Source: Marixanthomonas sp002364245 (lineage in GTDB: Bacteria > Bacteroidota > Bacteroidia > Flavobacteriales > Flavobacteriaceae). From it: a stretch of DNA of 64,000 nt. Position numbers and translations under genes: made by a program. A model generated the notes under the pieces. It searched no databases, was not told the DNA's origin, and worked only from the letters and a program-made list of their open reading frames with translations. Below are positions 42,193-49,687 of the stretch, piece after piece (position 1 is the stretch's first letter; every line of letters starts with the position of its first letter). The stretch is from positions 248,001 through 312,000 of the forward strand of contig CAXAZF010000003.1 of assembly GCA_963973455.1 (NCBI GenBank), written 5' to 3'.

Positions 42193-42795
42193 ATGAAAAA
42201 AGTATTATTAGGTATATGCACGATAGCGATTTGCTTTGGCTGCAAGGACAACCCCGTTTCAAAAAAAATCAAAGAAACCCGAGAAACTGTATCAAACAGC
42301 ACTAATGCTGTAAAAGAAATGCGAAAAATGGGGGATGACATTAAGGAACTTCAAAAAATGGAGCCCCTTACCAATGAAGATTTCAAAGACTGGTTGCCCG
42401 ATGAGGTAAACGGTATGAAACGTATTGCATATAAAGCAGGACAGGCATCGTATATGAAAATTGCATCAATAGAAGCTACTTATGCTAACGAAGATAAATC
42501 GAAGAAATTCAAATTTCAGGTTATCGATGGGGCTGGGAAAATGGGTGCTTCCGCTACTGCCGGAATGCGTATGATGTTTTCACAAGATTTTGAAGAAGAA
42601 GATGAATACAAAATACGCAGAACCGTAAAAAAGAATGGGAACAAAGCTATTGAAGAATACAAAAAGAACAACAATAGCAGTGAAATTCAACTTATGGAAA
42701 GCAACCGCTTTTACATAAAAGCCAGTGGTACTAATATGGATATTGATGAAACTTGGGATGCTATTGAAGAATTGGATGTAGATGATTTAGGGTAA
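42193..42795 (+). CDS. Lipoprotein of unknown function
   Basis: A 200-residue lipoprotein starting at ATG 42193 (MKKVLLGICTIAICFGC), with lipobox Cys17 followed by KDNPVSKKIKE. An in-frame TTG at 42166 would add nine residues that spoil the signal peptide, so the ATG is preferred. The next 60 residues are helical and charged (RETVSNSTNAVKEMRKMGDD). A globular domain follows with WLPDEVNGMKRIAYKAGQAS and MGASATAGMRMMFSQDFEEE. It resembles hypothetical flavobacterial lipoproteins; no function known. Own terminator follows. Confidence 0.7.
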   Translation: MKKVLLGICTIAICFGCKDNPVSKKIKETRETVSNSTNAVKEMRKMGDDIKELQKMEPLTNEDFKDWLPDEVNGMKRIAYKAGQASYMKIASIEATYANEDKSKKFKFQVIDGAGKMGASATAGMRMMFSQDFEEEDEYKIRRTVKKNGNKAIEEYKKNNNSSEIQLMESNRFYIKASGTNMDIDETWDAIEELDVDDLG

Positions 42796-42817
42796 AATTT
42801 TAAACAATTTTATATTT

Positions 42818-42848
42818 AAAACCGAATGTGAAAACGTTCGGTTTTTTT
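42818..42848 (+). terminator. Terminator of the 42193 lipoprotein gene
   Basis: AAACCGAA pairs with TTCGGTTT around a loop rich in A, followed by a run of T residues, 25 bases after the stop. Confidence 0.85.
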
Positions 42849-43204
42849 ATTTTCTTAAATTTTTAAAATGACAAAATGTTAAAATTTGTAGTCTCAAGTT
42901 GCTAAAATATTAAGTAAAAAAAAGTAATGAAAAATCGGTATAGATCATAGCATATTGTCTGCTTACAACTGTTTTGTGGCTTTAAATTCTGCATTGTTAA
43001 GATAACAGGAAAAATACTTTAATATATTGATTATCAAATTTTTAAAATGTAAATTTTAAATCCTCTCTTAAGCCCAGTAAATACGTTGTGTTGAAAACTT
43101 TGTTAAAAACCCAAATGGCATTTTACCATAATTACCTTTAAATTTTTCCATATTTGTTAGTCCCAAGTGGCATCAAAATTTAACAAATATAAAAACGAAG
43201 GACA
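42849..43204 (+). other. Long AT-rich upstream region of nrdB
   Basis: A 356-base gap without a gene in either strand. It contains two copies of AAATTTTTAAAATG (42857-42870 and 43036-43049), a TACCTTTA (43133-43140) that could serve as a -7 element, and a purine-rich GAAGGA just before the nrdB ATG. No NrdR-type box could be recognised. Probably the regulatory region of ribonucleotide reductase. Confidence 0.4.
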
Positions 43205-44182
43205 ATGAGCGCAGTAGAACCCATTTTACAAGAAAACAAAGATCGATTTGTAATATTTCCTATTCAACACCACGACATTTGGGATTGGTATAAAAAAAGT
43301 GAAGCGAGTTTTTGGACTGCGGAAGAAATAGATTTGCATCAGGATCTTAGTGATTGGAATGACAAACTAAATAAGGATGAGAAATATTTCATAAAACACA
43401 TTCTTGCGTTTTTTGCTGCTTCTGATGGTATTGTAAATGAAAATTTAGCTGAAAACTTTGTTAATGAAGTTCAGTATTCCGAAGCAAAATTTTTCTATGG
43501 TTTCCAGATCATGATGGAAAATATTCATAGTGAAACCTATTCGTTGCTTATTGATACCTACGTTAAAAATGAAGAGGAAAAAGACAAGCTTTTTAATGCG
43601 ATAGAGAACTTTCCAGCCATTAAAAAGAAAGCAGATTGGGCCTTAAAGTGGATCGAGTCAGATTCATTTGCAGAGCGCCTTATCGCTTTTGCCGCTGTTG
43701 AAGGGATTTTCTTTTCAGGGGCATTCTGTTCAATTTTCTGGTTAAAAAAACGTGGTTTAATGCCAGGTTTAACCTTTTCTAACGAATTAATTTCCCGTGA
43801 TGAAGGCGTGCACTGCGATTTTGCCGTTCATCTTCACAATCACCATTTAGTAAATAAAGTGCCAAAAGAGCGCATTCGCGAAATACTTGTAGATGCGTTA
43901 AATATAGAGCGTGAATTTATTACCGAATCCCTTCCCGCAAGTTTAATTGGTATGAATTCAAAACTAATGACGCAATATCTTGAATTCGTAACAGACCGTC
44001 TATTGGTTGAACTTGATTGCGAAAAAGAATATAACGCCACCAATCCATTCGACTTTATGGATATGATATCCCTACAAGGAAAGACAAATTTCTTCGAAAA
44101 ACGTGTTTCTGAATATCAAAAAGCAGGCGTTACCAATAAAGACAAAGAATCTAACAAAATCAGCTTTGACGCAGATTTTTAA
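43205..44182 (+). CDS. nrdB: Class I ribonucleotide reductase small (radical) subunit
   Basis: A 325-residue subunit that holds the di-metal/tyrosyl radical cofactor. Family residues are visible with the same spacing as in the E. coli protein: Asp74 (AASDG), Glu105 and His108 (MENIHSETY) and radical Tyr112. The second metal half is in FAAVEGIFFSG and ISRDEGVHCDFAV. The C-terminal tail should bind NrdA. The presence of Tyr112 argues for a classical tyrosyl-radical enzyme rather than a Mn/Fe class Ic form. nrdA follows 127 bases downstream, after a terminator-like hairpin. Confidence 0.95.
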   Translation: MSAVEPILQENKDRFVIFPIQHHDIWDWYKKSEASFWTAEEIDLHQDLSDWNDKLNKDEKYFIKHILAFFAASDGIVNENLAENFVNEVQYSEAKFFYGFQIMMENIHSETYSLLIDTYVKNEEEKDKLFNAIENFPAIKKKADWALKWIESDSFAERLIAFAAVEGIFFSGAFCSIFWLKKRGLMPGLTFSNELISRDEGVHCDFAVHLHNHHLVNKVPKERIREILVDALNIEREFITESLPASLIGMNSKLMTQYLEFVTDRLLVELDCEKEYNATNPFDFMDMISLQGKTNFFEKRVSEYQKAGVTNKDKESNKISFDADF

Positions 44183-44196
44183 CAAATAAAAGTTTC

Positions 44197-44226
44197 CGCT
44201 TTCTCCCCAAGGGGCGGGCTTTTTTA
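44197..44226 (+). terminator. Terminator-like hairpin between nrdB and nrdA
   Basis: TTTCTCCCC, AA, GGGGCGGGC followed by six T residues, beginning about 15 bases after the nrdB stop. The core CCCC/GGGG stem is short and the outer pairing (CCGC with GCGG) is alternative, so it may be a partial terminator that lowers nrdA relative to nrdB. Confidence 0.5.
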
Positions 44227-44309
44227 TAATTAACTGATAATGTGCAGGGTAATTTCTGCGCACAAAGAAAGTAGTCAACTATATCGCTAACCTCAATAAA
44301 TAAAGAAGT

Positions 44310-46742
44310 ATGAATGTAATTAAAAGAGACGGCCGCAGAGAACCCATCATGTTCGATAAGATTACCGCCCGCGTACGAAAACTATGCTACGGTTTAAATG
44401 AATTGGTAGATCCCGTAAAAGTTGCCATGCGTGTAATCGAAGGATTGTATGACGGTGTAACCACTAGTGAATTAGATAATTTAGCTGCTGAAATTGCTGC
44501 GACAATGACTACTTCGCACCCGGATTATGCACGATTGGCGGCTCGGATTTCGGTCTCTAACTTACATAAAAACACAAAGAAAACTTTTTCTGAAGTAATG
44601 ACCGATTTGTACGAATATGTGAACCCACGTACAGGTAAAGCAGCACCATTACTTAGTGATGAAGTGTATAAAGTAATTATGGATAATGCCGAAGAGTTAG
44701 ACTCTACCATTATCTACAACCGCGACTTTGGATATGACTATTTCGGTTTTAAAACGTTGGAACGTTCCTACTTGCTAAAATTAAACGGTCAAATAGTAGA
44801 GCGTCCACAACATATGTTAATGCGTGTTTCTATTGGAATTCATTTAGAAGATTTAGCTTCAGCAAAAGAAACGTATGAGCTTATGTCTAAAAAGTTCTTT
44901 ACGCACGCAACACCAACCTTATTTAACAGTGGTACGCCAAAACCACAAATGTCTTCCTGTTTCTTGTTGACTATGCAAGACGATAGTATTGACGGGATTT
45001 ACGATACGTTAAAGCAAACGGCAAAAATTTCACAATCTGCTGGGGGTATTGGTTTGTCTATCCATAATGTGAGAGCGACTGGTTCATACATTGCAGGAAC
45101 CAATGGAACATCAAACGGTATTGTACCGATGCTACGGGTGTATAACGATACGGCTCGGTACGTAGATCAAGGTGGCGGGAAACGTAAAGGTTCTTTTGCT
45201 ATTTACGTAGAACCTTGGCATGCCGATATTTTCGATTTCCTTGACTTAAAGAAGAACCACGGTAAAGAAGAAATGCGCGCCCGCGATTTGTTTTACGCGA
45301 TGTGGATACCAGATTTGTTTATGAAACGTGTTCAGGAAGATGGAGAGTGGACCTTAATGTGTCCAAACGAATGTCCAGGTCTGTTTGACTGTTACGGGGA
45401 AGAGTTTGAAGCGTTATATGCTAAATATGAAGCTGAAAATAAAGGAAGGAAAACCATTAAAGCCCGCGAGCTTTGGGAAAAAATAATGGAATCTCAAATT
45501 GAAACGGGAACACCTTACATGCTGTATAAAGATGCAGCTAACCGAAAAAGCAATCAGCAAAACCTCGGCACAATTCGTAGTTCAAATCTTTGTACCGAAA
45601 TTATGGAGTACACCTCACCGGACGAGGTTGCTGTTTGTAATTTAGCGTCTATCGCATTACCTATGTTTGTGAAAAAAGGCGAATTTGATCACAAAGAATT
45701 ATTCCGTGTAACAAAACGGGTAACAAAAAACTTAAACCGAGTAATTGATAGAAATTACTATCCAGTAAAAGAAGCTAAAAACTCAAATTTCCGTCACCGT
45801 CCGGTTGGATTGGGTATTCAGGGATTGGCAGATGCGTTTATTATGCTACGTATGCCCTTCACCAGCGATGAAGCTAAAAAATTGAACCAAGAAATCTTCG
45901 AAACACTTTATTTTGCAGCTGTAACGGCTTCTATGGAAGAAGCAAAAGAAGATGGGCCTTACCAAAGCTATAAAGGGTCTCCTATTTCCGAAGGGAAATT
46001 TCAGCATAACCTTTGGGGTATAAAAGATGAAGAGTTAAGCGGCCGTTGGGATTGGGGAAAACTACGTAAGCAAGTTAAAAAGAACGGCGTTCGTAACTCT
46101 TTATTAGTTGCGCCTATGCCAACTGCTTCAACCTCTCAAATTCTTGGAAATAATGAAGCTTTTGAGCCATATACGTCAAATATCTATACGCGTCGTGTCC
46201 TCTCGGGTGAGTTTATCGTAGTGAATAAGCATTTATTGGAAGACCTAGTCGAATTAGGCCTGTGGAATGACGATGTAAAAGAAGAAATTATGCGTGCCAA
46301 TGGTTCTATTCAAGGAGTGGATATTATTCCACAAGACTTGAAGGAACTATATAAAACCGTTTGGGAATTGAGTATGAAAGATATTATCGATATGTCGCGC
46401 CACAGAGGGTATTTTATCGATCAGTCACAGTCGCTTAACCTGTTTATGGAAAATGCAAACTATGCAAAACTTACTTCGATGCATTTCTACGCATGGAAAA
46501 ACGGACTTAAAACAGGAATGTACTACTTACGTACCAAGAGTGCGGTAGATGCCATTAAATTTACGCTGAAGAAAGAAGTAAAGAAAGAACCAGTAAAAGA
46601 AACTGCCGAAGTTGCCGAAACAGAAGTAGATGCAACCTCTGCTGTTACCAATAAACCACTATCGCCAAAAGAGTTGCGTGATATGCTTGCCAAATCGCGT
46701 ACAGCAGAAGAAGATGACGACTGTTTGATGTGTGGATCTTAA
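44310..46742 (+). CDS. nrdA: Class I ribonucleotide reductase large (catalytic) subunit
   Basis: An 810-residue subunit that reduces ribonucleoside diphosphates to deoxy forms. The N-terminal ATP cone (VIKRDGRREPIMFDKITARV, 3-22) provides overall allosteric control. The active site includes MSSCFLLTMQDD, SSNLCTEI and the CNLASI thiyl-radical region. The C-terminal redox pair is Cys805 and Cys808 (DDCLMCGS), which receives electrons from thioredoxin or glutaredoxin. A linker of about 45 residues rich in Lys, Glu, Val and Ala (about 745-790) precedes it. The gene ends at a bidirectional terminator shared with recX. Confidence 0.96.
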   Translation: MNVIKRDGRREPIMFDKITARVRKLCYGLNELVDPVKVAMRVIEGLYDGVTTSELDNLAAEIAATMTTSHPDYARLAARISVSNLHKNTKKTFSEVMTDLYEYVNPRTGKAAPLLSDEVYKVIMDNAEELDSTIIYNRDFGYDYFGFKTLERSYLLKLNGQIVERPQHMLMRVSIGIHLEDLASAKETYELMSKKFFTHATPTLFNSGTPKPQMSSCFLLTMQDDSIDGIYDTLKQTAKISQSAGGIGLSIHNVRATGSYIAGTNGTSNGIVPMLRVYNDTARYVDQGGGKRKGSFAIYVEPWHADIFDFLDLKKNHGKEEMRARDLFYAMWIPDLFMKRVQEDGEWTLMCPNECPGLFDCYGEEFEALYAKYEAENKGRKTIKARELWEKIMESQIETGTPYMLYKDAANRKSNQQNLGTIRSSNLCTEIMEYTSPDEVAVCNLASIALPMFVKKGEFDHKELFRVTKRVTKNLNRVIDRNYYPVKEAKNSNFRHRPVGLGIQGLADAFIMLRMPFTSDEAKKLNQEIFETLYFAAVTASMEEAKEDGPYQSYKGSPISEGKFQHNLWGIKDEELSGRWDWGKLRKQVKKNGVRNSLLVAPMPTASTSQILGNNEAFEPYTSNIYTRRVLSGEFIVVNKHLLEDLVELGLWNDDVKEEIMRANGSIQGVDIIPQDLKELYKTVWELSMKDIIDMSRHRGYFIDQSQSLNLFMENANYAKLTSMHFYAWKNGLKTGMYYLRTKSAVDAIKFTLKKEVKKEPVKETAEVAETEVDATSAVTNKPLSPKELRDMLAKSRTAEEDDDCLMCGS

Positions 46743-46762
46743 TTTTTTGTGTTAATTGTAGA

Positions 46763-46796
46763 AAAAAAGGAGTACAGATTTTGTGCTCCTTTTTTA
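46763..46796 (+). terminator. Bidirectional terminator of nrdA and recX
   Basis: AAAAAAGGAGTAC and GTGCTCCTTTTTT pair (one G-T) around a 7-base loop. It has T residues on both strands and abuts the recX stop at 46797. Confidence 0.85.
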
Positions 46797-47270
46797 TTAC
46801 GTCAATTCTCGTACTTTTTCATATACTAGATTGCTTTCCCAGCCTCTGTAGAATAAGTAGTCGGCTAGTTTTTTTCTTTTTTTCTGAAGATTGCTTTCAC
46901 CGTCTAATTGTTTCACTCGTTTTTCTGCAAGTTCGTGGAAGGTTTTGTAGTATTCTGCTTCTGAAATTTCTTGCAATGCCTTCTTTATGTTGTATGCTGA
47001 AATATTCCGAAATTTTAATTCACGGATAATACGCTGTTTGCCCCATTTTTTAGATTTAAATTTTCCTCGGGCAAATGCTTGAGAAAAACGGGTCTCATTT
47101 AAAAAATCGTGCTGTAATAAATGATGAATAATATGATTAACTGCATCAGGAATCATGCGCATTTCCTTGAGCTTTTGTTCAACTTCTTTATGGCAACGCT
47201 CTTGATAGGCGCAGTAGCCTTCAAGTTTTCGTGTTGCCTCTTCAACAGTGTATGTTTTTACAGTATTCAC
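46797..47270 (-). CDS. recX: RecX family regulatory protein
   Basis: A 157-residue helical, basic protein of the RecX family, which caps RecA filaments and limits recombinase activity. Typical triple-helix repeats: GYCAYQERCHKEVEQKLKEM, LNETRFSQAFARGKFKSKKW with GKQRIIRELKFRNISAYNIK, and the C-terminal KLADYLFYRGWESNLVYEKV. recA is not in the window. It lies downstream of rng in the same direction, but a strong terminator separates them. Confidence 0.9.
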   Translation of the reverse strand: MNTVKTYTVEEATRKLEGYCAYQERCHKEVEQKLKEMRMIPDAVNHIIHHLLQHDFLNETRFSQAFARGKFKSKKWGKQRIIRELKFRNISAYNIKKALQEISEAEYYKTFHELAEKRVKQLDGESNLQKKRKKLADYLFYRGWESNLVYEKVRELT

Positions 47271-47331
47271 AAGTGAAAAATAAGGATAGTTTTTCAGAAA
47301 AAAGAAATAAGGATGGATTTAAAATTAGGGC

Positions 47332-47366
47332 AAAAAAAAACCCTCTCAAATTGAAAGGGTTTTTTA
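47332..47366 (-). terminator. Terminator of rng
   Basis: On the minus strand AAAAAACCCTTTCAA and TTGAGAGGGTTTTTTTTT form a long stem with one mismatch and a nine-T tail, seven bases after the rng stop. Confidence 0.92.
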
Positions 47367-47373
47367 ATTGGAT

Positions 47374-48915
47374 TTATTTAATCATTTCTCCGTCTTTATC
47401 GTAAAAATGATATTCCAGATACGTGTAAGCATCTCTTGGTTGAATTTTTACCCATTTTTTGTGCTCCATAAACCATTTGGTTCGCACAGATGGAAAGCCT
47501 TTTATTAAGAAGGCTGCTATAAAAGGATGTGTGTTTAAAGTTATCTTTTTATAGTTTTTGTTGAAGAGCTTTTTAAGGTCTTCGGTAATTTTATTTACGA
47601 CTACTATAGGTGCTTCAATCTCACCATTTTCACCACCGGGCGCATCTTCGCGCGTTTTAATGTTCATCTCTGGACGAACACGTTGGCGGGTAATCTGGAT
47701 CAATCCAAACTTGCTTGGGGGCAGTATTTTATGCTTTGCTCTATCTGTTTTCATTTCATCACGAAGATGATTGTAGAGCTTTTTGCGATTGCCGGCATTT
47801 CCCATATCTATGAAATCTACCACAATAATACCTCCCATATCCCGTAGGCGTAGTTGTCTGGCCACTTCGGTTGCTGCTATTAAATTTACTTCTAGCGCAG
47901 TGTCTTCTTGGTTTTTCGATTTGTTACTACGGTTACCACTGTTCACATCTATTACGTGCATGGCTTCCGTATGCTCTATAACCAAATAGGTTCCTCTGCT
48001 ACTGGAAACAGTCTTTCCAAAGGACGTTTTTATTTGACGCTCAATACCAAATTTTTCATACATTGGTACTTTCGAGTCGTATAACTTGACAATATTCTCT
48101 TTGTCAGGTGCAATTTGCTGCACATAATCTTTTATTTGCAAGTAAAGGGTTTCATCATCAATATGTATGGCCGAAAAATCGTCGTTAAATACATCTCGAA
48201 TAATTGAAGCGCCTCGGTTTAACTCGCTTAGCACCTTGCTGGGGTGGTGCGCTCCCCGTAGCTTTTTACACATCGCTGTCCAGCGATCCATGAGATTTTG
48301 TAAATCTCCATCCAGTTCTGCTACTTTTTTGCCTTCTGCTACAGTACGTATAATTACGCCAAATCCTTTGGGTTTTATACTGGTTACAAGGCGTTTTAGC
48401 CTTTCTTTTTCGTCTTTGCTCTCTATTTTTTGAGAAATAGAAACACGGTCTGAAAAAGGTACCAATACTATATACCGGCCTGCAATGGAAAGCTCTGAGC
48501 TTATCCGCGGACCTTTTGTGGATATAGGTTCTTTTACAATTTGTACCAGAATAGATTGATTGGACTTTAAGGCACTGTTAATGCCTCCGTTCTTATCAAT
48601 CTCTTTTTCAAAAGGGAAATTCTTTAAAGAATAGTCTTTAAGTTTACCTGTGCTTACACGTTTTACGAATTTTAAAAGAGAAGTGACTTTAGGTCCCAGG
48701 TCGTGATAATGCAAAAATGCATCTTTTTCGTAGCCTACGTTAACGAAAGCTGCGTTAAGACCAGGAACTGTTTTCCGTATTTTGGCGATAAACACATCAC
48801 CTACCGAAAACTTGTTGTCTTCTTCTTCCTTATGTAATTCTAATAGTTTTCCATCTTTTAAAAGGGCAAAATCAACTTCTTGTGAACTGGATCTAATAAA
48901 TAATTCGTAGCTCAC
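47374..48915 (-). CDS. rng: Ribonuclease E/G family endoribonuclease
   Basis: A 513-residue RNase G-type enzyme for mRNA decay and rRNA processing. The start is GTG at 48915. An S1 domain (about 38-130) is followed by the 5'-sensor region and the DNase I-like catalytic domain with VIDVNSGNR (Asp ligand) and GGIIVVDFIDMGN (second Asp ligand). There is no long disordered degradosome tail as in RNase E; the C-terminus ends TYLEYHFYDKDGEMIK. The expected CPxCxG zinc link is not seen, as in other Bacteroidota forms. The 246 bases upstream contain four stem-loops. It lies after HU and the 30-residue basic protein, all on the minus strand. Confidence 0.93.
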   Translation of the reverse strand: MSYELFIRSSSQEVDFALLKDGKLLELHKEEEDNKFSVGDVFIAKIRKTVPGLNAAFVNVGYEKDAFLHYHDLGPKVTSLLKFVKRVSTGKLKDYSLKNFPFEKEIDKNGGINSALKSNQSILVQIVKEPISTKGPRISSELSIAGRYIVLVPFSDRVSISQKIESKDEKERLKRLVTSIKPKGFGVIIRTVAEGKKVAELDGDLQNLMDRWTAMCKKLRGAHHPSKVLSELNRGASIIRDVFNDDFSAIHIDDETLYLQIKDYVQQIAPDKENIVKLYDSKVPMYEKFGIERQIKTSFGKTVSSSRGTYLVIEHTEAMHVIDVNSGNRSNKSKNQEDTALEVNLIAATEVARQLRLRDMGGIIVVDFIDMGNAGNRKKLYNHLRDEMKTDRAKHKILPPSKFGLIQITRQRVRPEMNIKTREDAPGGENGEIEAPIVVVNKITEDLKKLFNKNYKKITLNTHPFIAAFLIKGFPSVRTKWFMEHKKWVKIQPRDAYTYLEYHFYDKDGEMIK

Positions 48916-48930
48916 TTGTAATTAATTTTT

Positions 48931-49130
48931 ATCCCGCCCCAAAGGGGTTCCGGGATGGATTAAACAATATTTTATCACAGGTTTTTTGTATTCTGAAATT
49001 AATATATTCAGAATAACCCGTCGAAATTACTTGGTTTTAAGGTAAGCAAACCTTGTAATTTCATTTTCAAAGAACGTTTTAAATTTCTTTACTTCATTTT
49101 GTTGCTCCAATTTTAGAGCAACAAAATGAA
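48931..49130 (-). promoter_or_regulatory. Structured region upstream of rng with four stem-loops
   Basis: Four inverted repeats lie within 200 bases. Going away from the gene: (a) ATCCCG-CCCC/GGGG-CGGGAT with a 3-base bulge, 48931-48956, only 16 bases before the GTG; (b) TATTCTGAA/TTCAGAATA, 48989-49015; (c) GAAATTAC-tt-GGTTT/AAACC-tt-GTAATTTC, 49023-49062; (d) a perfect 15-base stem TTCATTTTGTTGCTC/GAGCAACAAAATGAA with an 8-base loop, 49093-49130. None is followed by a T tract on the minus strand, so they are not simple terminators. E. coli RNase E controls its own mRNA through 5' leader hairpins; a similar role is possible here. No promoter matching TAnnTTTG was found inside. Confidence 0.6.
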
Positions 49131-49143
49131 AGGTCTTTAAACG

Positions 49144-49170
49144 AAAAAAGTAGTTTAGAAACTACTTTTT
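49144..49170 (-). terminator. Terminator overlapping the stop codon of the 30-residue protein gene
   Basis: AAGTAGTT (49148-49155) pairs with AACTACTT (49160-49167) around a 4-base loop; on the minus strand six T residues follow (49149-49144). The gene's TAG stop lies in the stem. Confidence 0.8.
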
Positions 49171-49254
49171 CTTTTTGTGGCGATTAGCGCGTCTTCTTTT
49201 CTTACGCTTGTGTGTCGCTACCTTATGTCTTTTTCTTTTTTTACCACTTGGCAT
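49162..49254 (-). CDS. 30-residue very basic protein
   Basis: A complete small frame: ATG at 49254, TAG at 49164-49162. The product begins MPSGKKRKRHKVATHKRKKR and ends RRANRHKKKK; 21 of its 30 residues are Lys, Arg or His and none is acidic. Such composition is typical of small ribosomal or RNA-binding proteins (compare L34, L36 or Thx in size). It lies 24 bases after HU on the same strand and is followed by its own terminator, so it is probably cotranscribed with hup and precedes rng. I recall near-identical short proteins in other flavobacteria, usually annotated hypothetical. Ribosome association is inference. Confidence 0.8.
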   Translation of the reverse strand: MPSGKKRKRHKVATHKRKKRRRANRHKKKK

Positions 49255-49278
49255 ATTAAGCTTGTTTTTGTGTTATTA

Positions 49279-49569
49279 TTATTTTACTTCCACATTGGTT
49301 TTTACACCTTCTACAAATACTTTTGCTGGTTTAAAAGCGGGAATGTTGTGTGCGGGAATCTTGATTGTTGTGTTTTTAGAGATGTTTCTACCTGTTTTTT
49401 CAGCTCTTTTCTTAATGATAAAACTTCCAAAACCTCTTAGATATACATTGTCGCCACCTTCAAGGGTGTTTTTAACTTCACTCATAAAAGTTTCAATCAC
49501 TGCCTGTACGTCAGCTTTTTCCATTCCTTCTTTTTCTGAGATTTTCGCTACAATATCTGCTTTCGTCAT
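49279..49569 (-). CDS. hup: HU-family DNA-binding protein
   Basis: A 96-residue histone-like protein. It matches HU/IHF: MTKADIVAKISEKEGMEKAD at the N-terminus, VQAVIETFMSEVKNTLEGG, the VYLRGFGSFIIKKRAEKTGR segment entering the DNA-binding arm (RNISKNTTIKIPAHNIPAFK) and the C-terminal helix. The arm has IPAHNIPAF, a common flavobacterial variant. It bends and compacts DNA. A full promoter lies upstream, divergent from mutY, and the 30-residue basic protein gene follows 24 bases downstream. Confidence 0.95.
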   Translation of the reverse strand: MTKADIVAKISEKEGMEKADVQAVIETFMSEVKNTLEGGDNVYLRGFGSFIIKKRAEKTGRNISKNTTIKIPAHNIPAFKPAKVFVEGVKTNVEVK

Positions 49570-49609
49570 TATTATAAATTTTTATTTAGGTTTATTTTTT
49601 TCAAGAGGG

Positions 49610-49642
49610 CAAATATAACAATTTTAAAATCAAATACTCAAA
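49610..49642 (-). promoter_or_regulatory. Predicted promoter of hup
   Basis: On the minus strand TTTG (49642-49639), 21 bases, then TATATTTG (49617-49610): a full consensus match. The leader is about 35 bases. Confidence 0.7.
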
Positions 49643-49675
49643 CCTTAATTGGTTAAAATATAAACAGATATACCC

Positions 49676-49683
49676 TATTTTTG
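49676..49683 (+). promoter_or_regulatory. Predicted -7 element of mutY
   Basis: TATTTTTG matches TAnnTTTG and ends four bases before the mutY ATG, implying a leaderless mRNA. A TTG at 49649-49651 is 24 bases upstream, slightly long. Confidence 0.5.
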
Positions 49684-49687
49684 CTAG

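Noticed and set aside
48931..48956. Possible dispersed repeat: CCCC-GGGGCGGG hairpin resembling that at 44207-44219
   Set aside because: Only the short GGGGCGGG core is shared between the two sites, flanks differ, and no third copy was found; treated as local hairpins.
49175..49618. 147-codon plus-strand frame rich in Leu and Phe, like a membrane protein
   Set aside because: It is the antisense of the Lys/Arg-rich 30-residue gene and of hup; Lys/Arg codons read backwards as Leu/Phe/Ser, which explains the hydrophobic look.
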